The translations under genes were made by a program, and so were the position numbers. DNA of 64,000 bases from Ancylothrix sp036704045 (lineage in GTDB: Bacteria > Cyanobacteriota > Cyanobacteriia > Cyanobacteriales > Oscillatoriaceae), in NCBI GenBank assembly GCA_036704045.1, contig DATNQM010000031.1, positions 31,235 through 95,234 on the forward strand. Direction: 5' to 3'. Within the stretch, counting starts at the first letter, position 1. The number at the start of each line of letters is the position of its first letter. The notes beneath the pieces were generated by a model. It did no database searches and had not been told where the DNA came from. It saw only the letters and a list, made by a program, of their open reading frames with translations. Positions 54,468 to 62,880 of this stretch are shown piece by piece.

Positions 54468-54824
54468 TCAATGTCCAATACCCACCGCCGAATTAAACCG
54501 AATCATCTCCAAACTTTGCTCACCGTACATATCGCCAATGTGTTCTCGGCAACAGTCAATAGCAAACTCATTTAACTCGTCTGGCTCCACATCATATAAC
54601 TCTTTAAACACATCAGTTCCAACACGGCAAAACCGAGGCCGGTCATCATAAATACTGCACTCTCGTGTTGCAGCATCATAGTTAATACACCAGCCATTAT
54701 CCCCCACCAAACTTAAATAAATCTGGAGTTCATCAGGGGACAAATACTCATCAAGGTCAGGGCGTTCGCTGGGATCGAGATAACAACACGCCCCGCACTG
54801 TTTCACACAAAGCCAAGTGGCCAT
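54468..54824 (-). CDS. YkgJ-family cysteine-cluster protein
   Basis: A 118-residue protein with clustered cysteines that should bind zinc or an iron-sulfur cluster: CVKQCGACCYLDP at residues about 6-18, then GWCINYD, CSIYDDRPRFCRVG and IDCCREH. This is the YkgJ (CxxCxxC) family found in many bacteria and in chloroplasts. The biochemical role is unknown. Length is normal for the short cyanobacterial form. It appears monocistronic. Confidence 0.85.
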   Translation of the reverse strand: MATWLCVKQCGACCYLDPSERPDLDEYLSPDELQIYLSLVGDNGWCINYDAATRECSIYDDRPRFCRVGTDVFKELYDVEPDELNEFAIDCCREHIGDMYGEQSLEMIRFNSAVGIGH

Positions 54825-55009
54825 GATTAAAATTTACGCTTTACACAGATCGGGCTTCTTGAGATTAGCAGGTGTGGGGGCCACTGAGCCTTGCGTTTTA
54901 TAGAGTTTTGTAAACAAAAATAAAAAAAATGAGAACCAAACAGGTAAAATCAATTACGGATTTTTTTAAGCTAAGCCAGCAACAAAGTTGGATCAAGTCT
55001 GGAGGAAAA

Positions 55010-55138
55010 ATGGACTTTTTATCAAATTTAGGGAATGTCAACTGGGAACCCCTACTGCAACTCGCCTTTGTAGCGCTGATCGGGTTGTCAGGGCCGGTAG
55101 TGATCCTTTTGCTGGCCGCTCGCGGCGGCGACCTGTAA
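55010..55138 (+). CDS. psb30: Photosystem II protein Psb30 (Ycf12)
   Basis: A 42-residue protein with one membrane helix: MDFLSNLGNVNWEPLLQLAF, then VALIGLSGPVVILLLAARGG and the DL terminus. The pattern N(V/F)(N/E)...QL....I....GPVVI.LLAxRGG(D/N)L is diagnostic for Psb30, a core PSII subunit near cytochrome b559. The ATG at 55010 has a perfect GGAGG five bases upstream, whereas an upstream frame from 54929 is spurious. Length-filtered searches would miss the true start. Confidence 0.88.
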   Translation: MDFLSNLGNVNWEPLLQLAFVALIGLSGPVVILLLAARGGDL

Positions 55139-55158
55139 ATAAAAACCTAACCCCCCAG

Positions 55159-55186
55159 CCCCTCTTCTCCTGCGCGGGAAGAGGGG
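55159..55186 (+). terminator. Terminator of psb30
   Basis: CCCCTCTTC (55159-55167) pairs perfectly with GAAGAGGGG (55178-55186) around a 10-nt loop and is followed by a T-run. Similar CCCCTC...GAGGGG hairpins are common dispersed elements in cyanobacteria. Confidence 0.8.
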
Positions 55187-55316
55187 AATATTTTTTTAAA
55201 TTCATTAACTAAATTAACTATAAAATTTCTTCGGCTGATCAAGTACAACAATCCTGCCCAGCCCCGCTCCCCACCTCTGGCTGCTCGTCCCCTCAAAGAA
55301 AAAGCCCTAGGCAGGT

Positions 55317-55799
55317 TTAGTTTCCCTGAACAATCAAAACCGCACAACCGGCATTATGAACCACCTGGTTACTTACACTTCCCATCAAAATTTCACTAAT
55401 TCCCCTAAGACCCCGCCGGCCCACCACAATTAAATCAGCCCCCCAACTATGGGCCATATCACAAATACTCGCTGAAGTTTCCCCCACTTTATAGTGAAAC
55501 TCTGCCGAAACCCCGCATTGAGAAGCCTTGTCAGAATAACTTTGCAACCATTCCCGCACCTGGGTAGATTCGTGGTCGATCACTTCCTGCTGCATTGAAC
55601 GCACCAGGCGTGAACTCGCCGGATCAAGTCCCATCCCTGTACCCATCAGTGGCGCAACCTCGCCTTCTTTTTGCCAACTCAAAGAGTGAAACACCAACAA
55701 CCTTGCATTGTCTTTTTGAGCAATATTCAAGGCTCTCTCAAACACTAGCGGTGCTTGAGATGAACGGTCAAGAGCAACCAATATTTTTGTAAAACTCAT
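55317..55799 (-). CDS. Universal stress protein (UspA family)
   Basis: A 160-residue soluble protein. It begins ILVALDRSSQAPLVFERALN and carries the nucleotide-binding C-terminal motif VVGRRGLRGISEILMGSVSN (G-x2-G-x9-G-[ST]), so it is an ATP-binding member. A central insertion (MGTGMGLDPASSRLV) is Gly/Met-rich. Such proteins form dimers and respond to stress. Its partners are unknown. It is convergent with psb30. Confidence 0.88.
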   Translation of the reverse strand: MSFTKILVALDRSSQAPLVFERALNIAQKDNARLLVFHSLSWQKEGEVAPLMGTGMGLDPASSRLVRSMQQEVIDHESTQVREWLQSYSDKASQCGVSAEFHYKVGETSASICDMAHSWGADLIVVGRRGLRGISEILMGSVSNQVVHNAGCAVLIVQGN

Positions 55800-55945
55800 C
55801 GTATTCTTCTCCAGCAGGTAATTAAGGCCGTCAAAAGCTTAAAGCAGAAAGTAGTAAAGAAAGTAAAATTTTAAATGTTATTTTAAGAATGTTTGCGGTA
55901 CAAAAAACCGCGCCTATTTAACCTTATTTTTCCCATTGTATTGCT

Positions 55946-56152
55946 ATGAGTGATCCTTCCTCCGAAACTCCTCCTTCAGTTCCACAGCCTGCCAACTCTC
56001 CAGCAGACACCAACACTGAACCACAACCTAGTTACGTTAAGCTGGCAATGCGAAATATGGTTCGCAAACGCGGTACATCTCTAAAACATTTTTTCCTGAC
56101 AACCGCAGGACTCCTGGCGGGATTGGTAGGTTTAGCCTATTTAACCCATTAG
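55946..56152 (+). CDS. DUF3285-family small membrane protein
   Basis: A 68-residue protein: a disordered Pro/Ser-rich N-terminus (residues 1-28), then VKLAMRNMVRKRGTSLKHFF and one membrane helix (TTAGLLAGLVGLAYLTH). This matches DUF3285, a conserved cyanobacterial family. It precedes ybeY by 13 bases, so the two are co-transcribed. Confidence 0.85.
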   Translation: MSDPSSETPPSVPQPANSPADTNTEPQPSYVKLAMRNMVRKRGTSLKHFFLTTAGLLAGLVGLAYLTH

Positions 56153-56165
56153 GAAAATACCAGTT

Positions 56166-56681
56166 ATGACAAATTTAAAGGTGCCGGTGGAAATAGAAGT
56201 ACAAGATTTGTACGCTGAAAATCACCTTGAAGGCTTTGCCAGTTCGCAAATTAGTCCCGAATCTTGGCAAAATTGGGTTGAACGTTGGCTAGAAAACTTG
56301 CACGAGGATCTCCCACCGGCACCCGCCTATGAACTCAGCCTCCGCTTCACCGATGACCAGGAAATTCAAGCCCTCAATCTCCAGTATCGTTCTCAAGACA
56401 AACCAACAGATGTTTTAGCCTTTGCCGCCTTAGAAGCAGAAACCTTTGCACCGGCACCACCAGAAATGCCTGTATATTTGGGGGATATTGTCATTTCCGT
56501 AGATACCGCAACCCAACAAGCCAGCGAACGTGGCCACTCCCTAGAAGTTGAACTTGCATGGTTGGCCTCGCACGGTTTGCTACATTTGTTGGGCTGGGAT
56601 CATCCAGATGAAGAAAGTTTGAGCGAAATGCTCAACCAACAAGCCACTTTATTAGAAATGATAGGTTTAATAAGTCCATAG
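56166..56681 (+). CDS. ybeY: rRNA maturation endoribonuclease YbeY
   Basis: A 171-residue metallo-RNase that processes 16S rRNA ends and takes part in ribosome quality control. The zinc-binding motif HGLLHLLGWDH (H-x3-H-x5-H) and LSLRFTDDQEIQALNLQYR are diagnostic. The N-terminal 30 residues extend the usual core. It is second in the run DUF3285-ybeY-dgkA-trpG/pabA, an order often seen in cyanobacteria. Confidence 0.93.
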   Translation: MTNLKVPVEIEVQDLYAENHLEGFASSQISPESWQNWVERWLENLHEDLPPAPAYELSLRFTDDQEIQALNLQYRSQDKPTDVLAFAALEAETFAPAPPEMPVYLGDIVISVDTATQQASERGHSLEVELAWLASHGLLHLLGWDHPDEESLSEMLNQQATLLEMIGLISP

Positions 56682-56762
56682 GTCATAAATCTTGAGCAAA
56701 AAAGCTAATAACCATCTGTTAGCTTAATTACAAGCCTTTAGGCATCCATCATCAAGCCGCTT

Positions 56763-57305
56763 ATGAAGTCGAATATACCCCCCAACCTGCCCCCTAAAGC
56801 AAAATCTGGCCCCCAAAATTCCTCACCCCCTAATATGTTGCCGGTGTCGTCAGAAACTTCGATCCCTGCTAACCAAAATGGATCCGGTGTGCCGGTGAAA
56901 ACTAAACGAGATTTTTCTTGGCAAGTCGCCCCCAATTTATGGATTAGTTTTAAATATGCTTGGGCCGGCTTGGTTTATGCCTTCCGCACTCAGCGCAATT
57001 TTCGCATTCATGTTTTATTAGGCAGCGTGGGTATCGGTTTAGGCTTTTTTTTACAGCGAAGTCGCGTAGAAATGGCGGTAATTGGCTTGACAATTGGCGC
57101 CGTATTGGCAATGGAATTAATTAATACTGCCTTAGAGTCGGTTGTCGATTTGACAGTACAGCAGTCTTACCATGAACTCGCTAAAATTGCTAAAGATTGT
57201 GCCGCAGGAGCAGTTTTAATTTCGGCTTTTGCAGCAATTCTAGTAGCCGGTTCTATTTTGGTACCACCACTACTTTTGTATATCAAAGGATTGCCGTTGA
57301 ATTAA
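56763..57305 (+). CDS. dgkA: Diacylglycerol kinase-like membrane protein (DgkA family)
   Basis: A 180-residue protein. The first 55 residues are a disordered Pro/Ser-rich extension. The membrane core then has AFRTQRNFRIHVLLGSVG and the catalytic segment MELINTALESVVDL, followed by AKDCAAGAVLISAFAAILVA. These are the prokaryotic DagK/undecaprenol kinase motifs. In cyanobacteria the lipid substrate (diacylglycerol or undecaprenol) is not fixed. Third in the ybeY run. Confidence 0.88.
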   Translation: MKSNIPPNLPPKAKSGPQNSSPPNMLPVSSETSIPANQNGSGVPVKTKRDFSWQVAPNLWISFKYAWAGLVYAFRTQRNFRIHVLLGSVGIGLGFFLQRSRVEMAVIGLTIGAVLAMELINTALESVVDLTVQQSYHELAKIAKDCAAGAVLISAFAAILVAGSILVPPLLLYIKGLPLN

Positions 57306-57371
57306 TTTTTTATCATTGCTCATTCTTGAAAATTGACCATCCGTAATAACTAAAAAAAAGGAGCCAATATT

Positions 57372-57959
57372 TTGATTATTGTCATTGATAATTACGACAG
57401 TTTTACCTATAATTTGGTGCAGTATTTAGGCGAACTCGGTCAAGATTTGCCTGTGGCTTCAGAAATTCTTGTCTATCGCAATGACCAAATTACTCTCGAT
57501 GAAATTCGTTCCTCTGGTGCCGCTGGAGTCGTTATTTCTCCAGGCCCAGGCCGACCAGAAGATGCCGGTGTTTCCCTTGATTTAATTCGAGAATTAGGCC
57601 CCCATATGCCTGTTTTTGGCGTTTGTTTAGGACATCAAAGTATTGGTCAAGTCTTCGGCGGAAATGTGGTGAGAGCACCAGAATTGATGCACGGAAAAAC
57701 TTCACAAATTCATCACACCGGCACCGGAGTTTTTAAAGGTATTGAATCGCCTTTTACTGCTACACGCTATCACAGTTTGGTTATTGAACGAGAAACTTGT
57801 CCAGAAGTGTTAGAAATTACCGCATGGGTTGATGATGGCACAATTATGGGAGTAAGACATCGAGATTATCCCCACATAGAAGGTGTCCAATTTCACCCCG
57901 AAAGTATCCTCACAAATGCCGGCAAAGAATTGTTAAAAAACTTTCTGGAACGGCTTTAA
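57372..57959 (+). CDS. trpG/pabA: Anthranilate/aminodeoxychorismate synthase glutaminase subunit
   Basis: A 195-residue type I glutamine amidotransferase. The catalytic triad is visible: Cys in VFGVCLGHQSIGQVFGG, and His and Glu in VQFHPESILT. The N-terminal IVIDNYDSFTYNLVQYLGEL and oxyanion loop SPGPGRPEDAG are typical. It supplies ammonia to TrpE or PabB. The same subunit often serves both tryptophan and folate pathways. The start is TTG at 57372 with AAGGAG nine bases upstream. Confidence 0.92.
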   Translation: MIIVIDNYDSFTYNLVQYLGELGQDLPVASEILVYRNDQITLDEIRSSGAAGVVISPGPGRPEDAGVSLDLIRELGPHMPVFGVCLGHQSIGQVFGGNVVRAPELMHGKTSQIHHTGTGVFKGIESPFTATRYHSLVIERETCPEVLEITAWVDDGTIMGVRHRDYPHIEGVQFHPESILTNAGKELLKNFLERL

Positions 57960-58023
57960 ATTATCATTGGTCAGGAGTAATATGCTGATCCGATTTATTC
58001 GGATTTAGTATCAATAATCCGCC

Positions 58024-58046
58024 GGTGGGCGGACACCCACCCTACC
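58024..58046. repeat. GGTGGGC..CACCC repeat
   Basis: A short inverted repeat, GGTGGGCGGACACCCACC, ending in CTACC. The complement (GGTAGGGTGGG) recurs near 62811-62821, so this is probably part of a dispersed family. Confidence 0.55.
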
Positions 58047-58070
58047 AATTGAAAACTGACAAAAATAATA

Positions 58071-58847
58071 ATGATGAAACGTAGAAAGTTAATTCGCTAT
58101 GCGGGAACCGGTCTTTTAGCAAGTTTAGCAGCGGGTTTGAGTTCAAACTGGCAGCGCGGTATGGCTCAAACTGGAGGCTCGGTGTCTGTAAAATGGTTGG
58201 GTCATACTTGTTTTTTATTTTCAGGCGATGGTCAACAGATTTTGGTTAATCCGTTTCGCCCTGGCGGCTGTACCGCAGGCTATCAGCCTCCAATGGTTCA
58301 GGCTAATTTAGTTTTAATTAGTTCACAATTACTGGATGAAGGTGCAACAGATGGTTTGCCTGGTAATCCTCGTTTGCTTTATGAACCAGGGGTTTATCAG
58401 GTGGAGGGCAAACAATTTCAAGGTCTGCAATTAATCCATGACCGAGAAGGCGGCCGCCGGTTTGGGTTTAATGTGGCTTGGAAGTGGACTCAAGGGGGAG
58501 TAAATATTTTACATTTAGGCGGGGCAGCTTCGCCCATTGCTATTGAACAGCAAATTTTGATGGGCCGGCCTGATTTGTTGTTATTGCCGGTGGGTGGCGG
58601 GCCAAAGGCTTATAATCCCCAGGAGGCTTTACAGGCTGTGCGGGCACTCAATCCCAAAATGGTAATTCCTACCCATTATCGCACCTCGGCGGCGGCTGCT
58701 GATGCTTGTGATCTTGTCGCTGTTGATGAGTTTTTAAATTTAGTTGGTAACAGTTCTGTTCGACAAATTAATAGCAATTCAATAACAATTTCTGGCGCAG
58801 ATTTACCGTCATCGGGGCCGGTTATTTCGGTGTTAAGTTACCGATAA
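58071..58847 (+). CDS. MBL-fold protein with degenerate metal site, exported
   Basis: A 258-residue protein with a twin-arginine-like signal (KRRKLIRYAGTGLLASLAA). The metallo-beta-lactamase-like fold is visible: VKWLGHTCFLF, then NLVLISSQLLDEGATDGLPG, LLLPVGGG and MVIPTHYRTS. Compared with the canonical THxHxDH the key residues are replaced (ISSQLLDE), so normal two-zinc catalysis looks lost, although the family pattern is preserved. It may be a binding protein or an inactive homologue. Followed by a perfect hairpin. Confidence 0.75.
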   Translation: MMKRRKLIRYAGTGLLASLAAGLSSNWQRGMAQTGGSVSVKWLGHTCFLFSGDGQQILVNPFRPGGCTAGYQPPMVQANLVLISSQLLDEGATDGLPGNPRLLYEPGVYQVEGKQFQGLQLIHDREGGRRFGFNVAWKWTQGGVNILHLGGAASPIAIEQQILMGRPDLLLLPVGGGPKAYNPQEALQAVRALNPKMVIPTHYRTSAAAADACDLVAVDEFLNLVGNSSVRQINSNSITISGADLPSSGPVISVLSYR

Positions 58848-58858
58848 TATGGGGGGTT

Positions 58859-58892
58859 TCTGCCCACCGGCTTTTTTTTAATGGTGGGCAGA
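58859..58892 (+). terminator. Terminator of the MBL-fold gene
   Basis: TCTGCCCACC (58859-58868) and GGTGGGCAGA (58883-58892) form a perfect 10-bp stem with a T-rich loop, 12 bases after the stop codon. Confidence 0.7.
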
Positions 58893-58945
58893 CCATCGCT
58901 ATACATTTTTAATCGATATTTCTACGATAGAAATTGGGTAAAAGT

Positions 58946-59308
58946 GTGAGTGAACTATCGAGAGAGGAGATTTATCAAGAAGTTGGTAAAATTGTTGGGC
59001 AATTTCCTTTATTAAAATGCAAAGAGTGCGCGGAGACCGTGATGGCATGGTTAAAGGAAAATGGTATTGAAGGAAAAATTTTGAGGCTAAAAACTAAATA
59101 TAGAGATGAAGATTATATTATTAGCGAACGTTTAGAGCGTCAAGGAATCTTTGAGTCTATCACAGTTAACGGACAGCATTATGGAGTAGAAGTGCTGGGA
59201 CGAGTTTTTGATAGCCTTTCCCTTGAAGAATTAACCAGAGAAGATTGGCTGAAGGATTTTCACTGTCCGACTGAGCAGTTTATTGTTGACGAGGTGAAAA
59301 CGCTCTAA
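58946..59308 (+). CDS. Papain-fold toxin 2-like protein (Tox-PL-2)
   Basis: About 120 residues and resembling the small papain-fold toxin family. The expected catalytic elements are in the right order: Cys in PLLKCKECAETVMAWL (C25 or C28), ENGIEGKILRL, His in TVNGQHYGVEVLG (H78) and Asp in RVFDSLSLEEL (D89), numbered from the GTG at 58946. Members act as cysteine-protease or deamidase-type toxin domains, often with a neighbouring immunity gene. No secretion signal or repeat carrier is seen here. The frame also opens at a TTG at 58934. Confidence 0.7.
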   Translation: MSELSREEIYQEVGKIVGQFPLLKCKECAETVMAWLKENGIEGKILRLKTKYRDEDYIISERLERQGIFESITVNGQHYGVEVLGRVFDSLSLEELTREDWLKDFHCPTEQFIVDEVKTL

Positions 59309-59344
59309 AATAAGCATAGGGTTTTTCTAAAAGAGGAAATAAGT

Positions 59345-59719
59345 ATGAGCGGATTGTTTGAAATTTTAGAAAAAATTAAAGCTCGCCCAGGGATGTATAT
59401 AGGCCGGCCTTCGGTAAGTGATTTGTTTATGTTTTTGGTAGGTTATAAAACGGCGCGGCGAGAATTAGAAATTGAACTAACCGAGGAAGAGGAAGATTTT
59501 TTTGGGGAGTTTCAGCCTTGGTTACAAGAAAAGTTTGGAATCTCAACCCAGAGTTCTTGGGCTAAAATGATTATGCTTTATTTTCACGATGAAAAGCAAG
59601 GATTTGACTATTTTTTTAAGTTGGTTGATGAGTTCCGACAACGCGAGAAACCGCTTGAAGGTTCACAAAAAATTGTCGAAAAATCAGAGGAGGGTTTTAT
59701 GATGACTTCGACAGTTTAA
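59345..59719 (+). CDS. Putative immunity protein of the papain-fold toxin
   Basis: A 124-residue acidic protein starting MSGLFEILEKIKARPGMYIG, then RPSVSDLFMFLVGYKTARRE. This RPGMYxGxPSxxxLxxFLxGY pattern is shared by small proteins that I recall as immunity partners in polymorphic toxin systems, though the exact Imm number is not certain. It lies 36 bases after the toxin gene on the same strand and is strongly acidic, as expected of a neutralising partner. It overlaps the convergent acyltransferase gene by 23 bases. Confidence 0.6.
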   Translation: MSGLFEILEKIKARPGMYIGRPSVSDLFMFLVGYKTARRELEIELTEEEEDFFGEFQPWLQEKFGISTQSSWAKMIMLYFHDEKQGFDYFFKLVDEFRQREKPLEGSQKIVEKSEEGFMMTSTV

Positions 59720-60917
59720 ACCGGCCCGCTGGCACTTCTACACAAAAATAAGTTAAAGTCGCTATTGCCATTGAGCTAATTATGGTGGCAAATAAGCGTT
59801 TAAAATACGCTTCCAGGGGATTTACAGAAGTGAGGATGGGGGTAAAGGCAACAATCAGCGGCAAATGCCATACATACATTCCATAGGATAATACTCCAAA
59901 AATTTCAACAAGTCTGATGGGATTCCGCTGGCACGCTTTCCATGTTAATTTTTCATTTTTAGAGGTTTGGTTGTATTCTTCTCCTAGTTCAAAGATCAAA
60001 ATAAACCCACAAGTTATTATTGAACTAACGGCCGGTGCAATAATTAAAAGAATCGGTTGGTTGTAATATTTGACAAAGGCTGTAATTAAATATAGTCCTA
60101 TTATCAAAATAAAAGCTCCTCCCTTCCTTGCTATTTTCACCCAGTAAATGCAGTTAAAAATTATTTGTTTTTTTCCTATCACAAGGCTAAAGCTGGGTAA
60201 GATAGGCTTAGATAAAATTAAAGGATTAAGCAAAAATCCACATATAAATGAATCTAAATTCATTATCAAAGGAGTGTAATAATTTTCGGCAAATTCTCCC
60301 AACTGCTGGTTAAAACTCGGAACTCTGCCTACAATTTCTTGCCAGCCAAAATAACGGACAAGCATTGATATTACTAACAAAAATAAACTTAATTTCAAAA
60401 CAGATTTAGCTTGAAAAAAACAGTTTTTAAAAACTGCAAAAATCAAGGGTACGCAAAGATAAAATTGTACTTCTGTAGAAAGTGACCACAAAGCGCCATT
60501 AAATACAATCGGCAAAGTTTGATTATAAGTGAAAGTTAGTAGCCTAAATAAATATTGCCAGTTTTCAGATTGCAAAATTTGCGGATAAACAAATAAGCTT
60601 AAAACTATTACGGCAAAGTAATAAAGAGGAAAAACCCTCAGTGCACGGTTGCGAAAAAACTTAAGGATGCCGGTTTTGTTAAGGGTATATTTTTGGGTAT
60701 AAAACAGTTTTCCCATCAAATAGCCAGAAAGGCAGAAAAAAATTCTCACCGCCACACCACCGGCACTAAAAAACAACCAAGATAAATCTAAATTTCCTAA
60801 AAATAACGCTTCTCTGGGGGCGGAACAATGAGCAACTAAAACCATTACACAGGCAAAACCTCGCAGCGTCACCAATGCGTCTAAGCGGTTGGGAGAAACA
60901 CCAATTTTTTCAGCCAT
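59697..60917 (-). CDS. Acyltransferase family 3 membrane protein
   Basis: A 406-residue polytopic membrane enzyme of the OafA/NodX/YrhL type that transfers acyl groups to cell-surface glycans. The active-site segment RGFACVMVLVAHCSAPREAL (catalytic His) is followed by AVRIFFCLSGYLMGKLFY, and the rest is a series of hydrophobic helices, ending with GVLSYGMYVWHLPLIVAF. Length is within the family range. Its 3' end overlaps the immunity gene by 23 bases on the opposite strand. Confidence 0.88.
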   Translation of the reverse strand: MAEKIGVSPNRLDALVTLRGFACVMVLVAHCSAPREALFLGNLDLSWLFFSAGGVAVRIFFCLSGYLMGKLFYTQKYTLNKTGILKFFRNRALRVFPLYYFAVIVLSLFVYPQILQSENWQYLFRLLTFTYNQTLPIVFNGALWSLSTEVQFYLCVPLIFAVFKNCFFQAKSVLKLSLFLLVISMLVRYFGWQEIVGRVPSFNQQLGEFAENYYTPLIMNLDSFICGFLLNPLILSKPILPSFSLVIGKKQIIFNCIYWVKIARKGGAFILIIGLYLITAFVKYYNQPILLIIAPAVSSIITCGFILIFELGEEYNQTSKNEKLTWKACQRNPIRLVEIFGVLSYGMYVWHLPLIVAFTPILTSVNPLEAYFKRLFATIISSMAIATLTYFCVEVPAGRFKLSKSS

Positions 60918-61476
60918 TTGAATGCTAATAAGTGTTGATAAAAGTTAAAACATTATAATAATTACATAACTTGCTTCAAGATTAGCTAGAACTAGGTTTT
61001 TTGAAGGTATTAAATAAAACCTATTTTCATTTTTCGGTAGGACTAAGTAAGTCAAATTAATTAAATTCTAGGTAATGTAGGTTGGGTAGAGGAACAAAAC
61101 CCAACTTTTGAGGGGCTTTGATGGGTTGCGCTTACGCTTAACCCATCCTAGAAATAATTAAGTCTTTCTACTTAGGTTTTTTGAAAGCATTTAATAGACT
61201 ATCTCAAAAAAAGCGGGAAAAGAGTTAAAAAAGTTTCTGTTTTCAGCTTTCTTTTCTTTTTTGCTATTTCACCACCTACACCATAACTTAAGGAGAATTC
61301 TGGACAGACTCAAAAAACCGGCCGGTCAGGGTGAAAAAAATCCTCAAAGGACAAAACCCGACAAAAAAAGTCGGGATTGTTTGACGACATTGGTAGGCTG
61401 TGTTACTATCTTTTTGTCTTGACAGCGGGTTCCCCCCCCAAATCGTAGAGCTATTAAACTGACAGAGGTTTGACCA
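60918..61476. promoter_or_regulatory. Intergenic region with hairpins upstream of threonine synthase
   Basis: About 560 bases. Besides the repeats at 60992-61196 it contains a hairpin with CCCGAC (61357-61362) and GTCGGG (61370-61375) just before the thrC start. The latter could be a terminator of an unseen leader or an attenuator, but there is no T-run. No leader peptide rich in Thr or Ile was found. Confidence 0.45.
60992..61196. repeat. Hairpin pair flanked by imperfect 25-bp direct repeats
   Basis: CTAGGTTTTTTGAAGGTATT (60992-61011 and on) recurs at 61172-61196 with 4 of 25 mismatches. Between the copies lie two inverted repeats: GTTGGGT/ACCCAAC near 61080-61103, and GATGGGTT/AACCCATC near 61119-61146. 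This looks like a small composite intergenic element. Confidence 0.6.
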
Positions 61477-62790
61477 ATGACACTGGCGACAGAAAAACAC
61501 AACCAAAACACCGACACCACAGCAGCTTGTTTCACCGGCCTGCAATGTAAAGAATGCAAAGCAGAATACGAAGCCGCAGCCACTCATGTTTGTGAACTGT
61601 GTTTTGGGCCTCTGGAAGTGAAATATGACTACGAACGCATCCGCCAGCGGGTTAGCCGCGAAACCATCGAAGCCGGGCCCAACTCGATCTGGCGTTATAA
61701 AGATTTCTTGCCGGTGCAAACAGAAAACCCCATCGACGTTGGTACTGGGATGACCCCCCTCGTCAAAGCCAACCGCCTCGCCCGTCGCCTCGGCATCAAA
61801 AACCTCTACATCAAAAACGATGCCGTTAATATGCCCACCCTTAGCTTTAAAGACCGGGTGGTTTCAGTCGCCCTCACCCGCGCCAAAGAACTAGGCTTCA
61901 CAACAGTATCCTGCGCCAGCACCGGCAACCTCGCCAACTCCACCGCCGCCATCGCCGCCCACGCCGGCCTCGAATGCTGCGTTTTTATCCCCTCAGACCT
62001 TGAAGCCGGTAAAGTCTTAGGAACCCTAATTTATGCCCCTACAGTTATGGCAGTACATGGTAACTACGACCAAGTAAACCGGCTCTGCTGCGAAGTAGCA
62101 AATACACACGGATGGGGATTTGTCAACATCAATTTACGGCCCTATTATTCCGAAGGCTCCAAAACCCTTGGTTACGAAGTCGCCGAACAACTAGGCTGGA
62201 AATTACCAGATCATATCGTTGCTCCCTTGGCCTCTGGTTCGCTGTTTACCAAAATTTATAAAGGCTTCCAAGAATTTGTCAAAGTCGGCTTAGTAGAAGA
62301 AAAAGCCGTGCGTTTCAGTGGTGCCCAAGCCGAAGGCTGCTCACCCATCGCCAGCGCCTTCCGCGAAAATCGTGATTTTATCAAGCCGGTCAAACCCAGC
62401 ACCATTGCAAAATCTATTGCCATTGGCAACCCCGCCGACGGTATATATGCCGTAGAAATAGCCAAGAAAACAGGCGGTAATATTGAATCAGTCACCGACC
62501 CAGAAATTATTGAAGGCATTAAATTATTAGCCGAAACCGAAGGGATATTTACCGAAACCGCCGGCGGCACAACCATCGCCACTCTCAAAAAATTGGTAGA
62601 AGCTGGTAAAATAGACCCCGAAGAAACCACCGTTGTTTATATCACCGGCAACGGCCTCAAGACCCAAGAAGCAGTCCAAGGCTACATTGGTAGTGAACTT
62701 ACCATAGAGCCAAAACTCGACAGCTTTGAGCGAGCCCTAGAACGGTCACGCACCCTCGACCGCCTCGAATGGCAACAAGTTTTAGTTTAA
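61477..62790 (+). CDS. thrC: Threonine synthase
   Basis: A 437-residue PLP enzyme converting O-phosphohomoserine to threonine. An N-terminal Cys-rich segment (LQCKECKAEYEAAATHVCEL, four cysteines) could bind zinc. The PLP lysine is in NMPTLSFKDRVVSVALTRAK. SCASTGNLANSTAAIAAHAG and the Gly-rich SGSLFTKIYKGF form the cofactor and phosphate sites. It lacks the long N-terminal SAM-regulatory domain of plant enzymes. It is followed by a MoaD/ThiS-like gene on the same strand. Confidence 0.93.
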   Translation: MTLATEKHNQNTDTTAACFTGLQCKECKAEYEAAATHVCELCFGPLEVKYDYERIRQRVSRETIEAGPNSIWRYKDFLPVQTENPIDVGTGMTPLVKANRLARRLGIKNLYIKNDAVNMPTLSFKDRVVSVALTRAKELGFTTVSCASTGNLANSTAAIAAHAGLECCVFIPSDLEAGKVLGTLIYAPTVMAVHGNYDQVNRLCCEVANTHGWGFVNINLRPYYSEGSKTLGYEVAEQLGWKLPDHIVAPLASGSLFTKIYKGFQEFVKVGLVEEKAVRFSGAQAEGCSPIASAFRENRDFIKPVKPSTIAKSIAIGNPADGIYAVEIAKKTGGNIESVTDPEIIEGIKLLAETEGIFTETAGGTTIATLKKLVEAGKIDPEETTVVYITGNGLKTQEAVQGYIGSELTIEPKLDSFERALERSRTLDRLEWQQVLV

Positions 62791-62810
62791 TAGCAACACA
62801 ACAAAAGGCA

Positions 62811-62832
62811 GGTAGGGTGGGCGATGCCCACC
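62811..62832. repeat. GGTAGGGTGGGC...GCCCACC hairpin repeat
   Basis: GGTGGGC (62816-62822) pairs with GCCCACC (62826-62832) around a short loop. The full GGTAGGGTGGGC unit is a dispersed cyanobacterial element, and related copies are at 58024-58046. It supplies a false upstream ATG for the following gene. Confidence 0.65.
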
Positions 62833-62880
62833 AAAAAACCGCGCCCGGCACCGCAAAACCCTAGCAACGATGAAATTACT

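Noticed and set aside
62824..62880. Upstream extension of the MoaD/ThiS-like protein (MPTKKPRPAP...)
   Set aside because: The codons fall partly within a dispersed repeat, and homologues start at the internal ATG.
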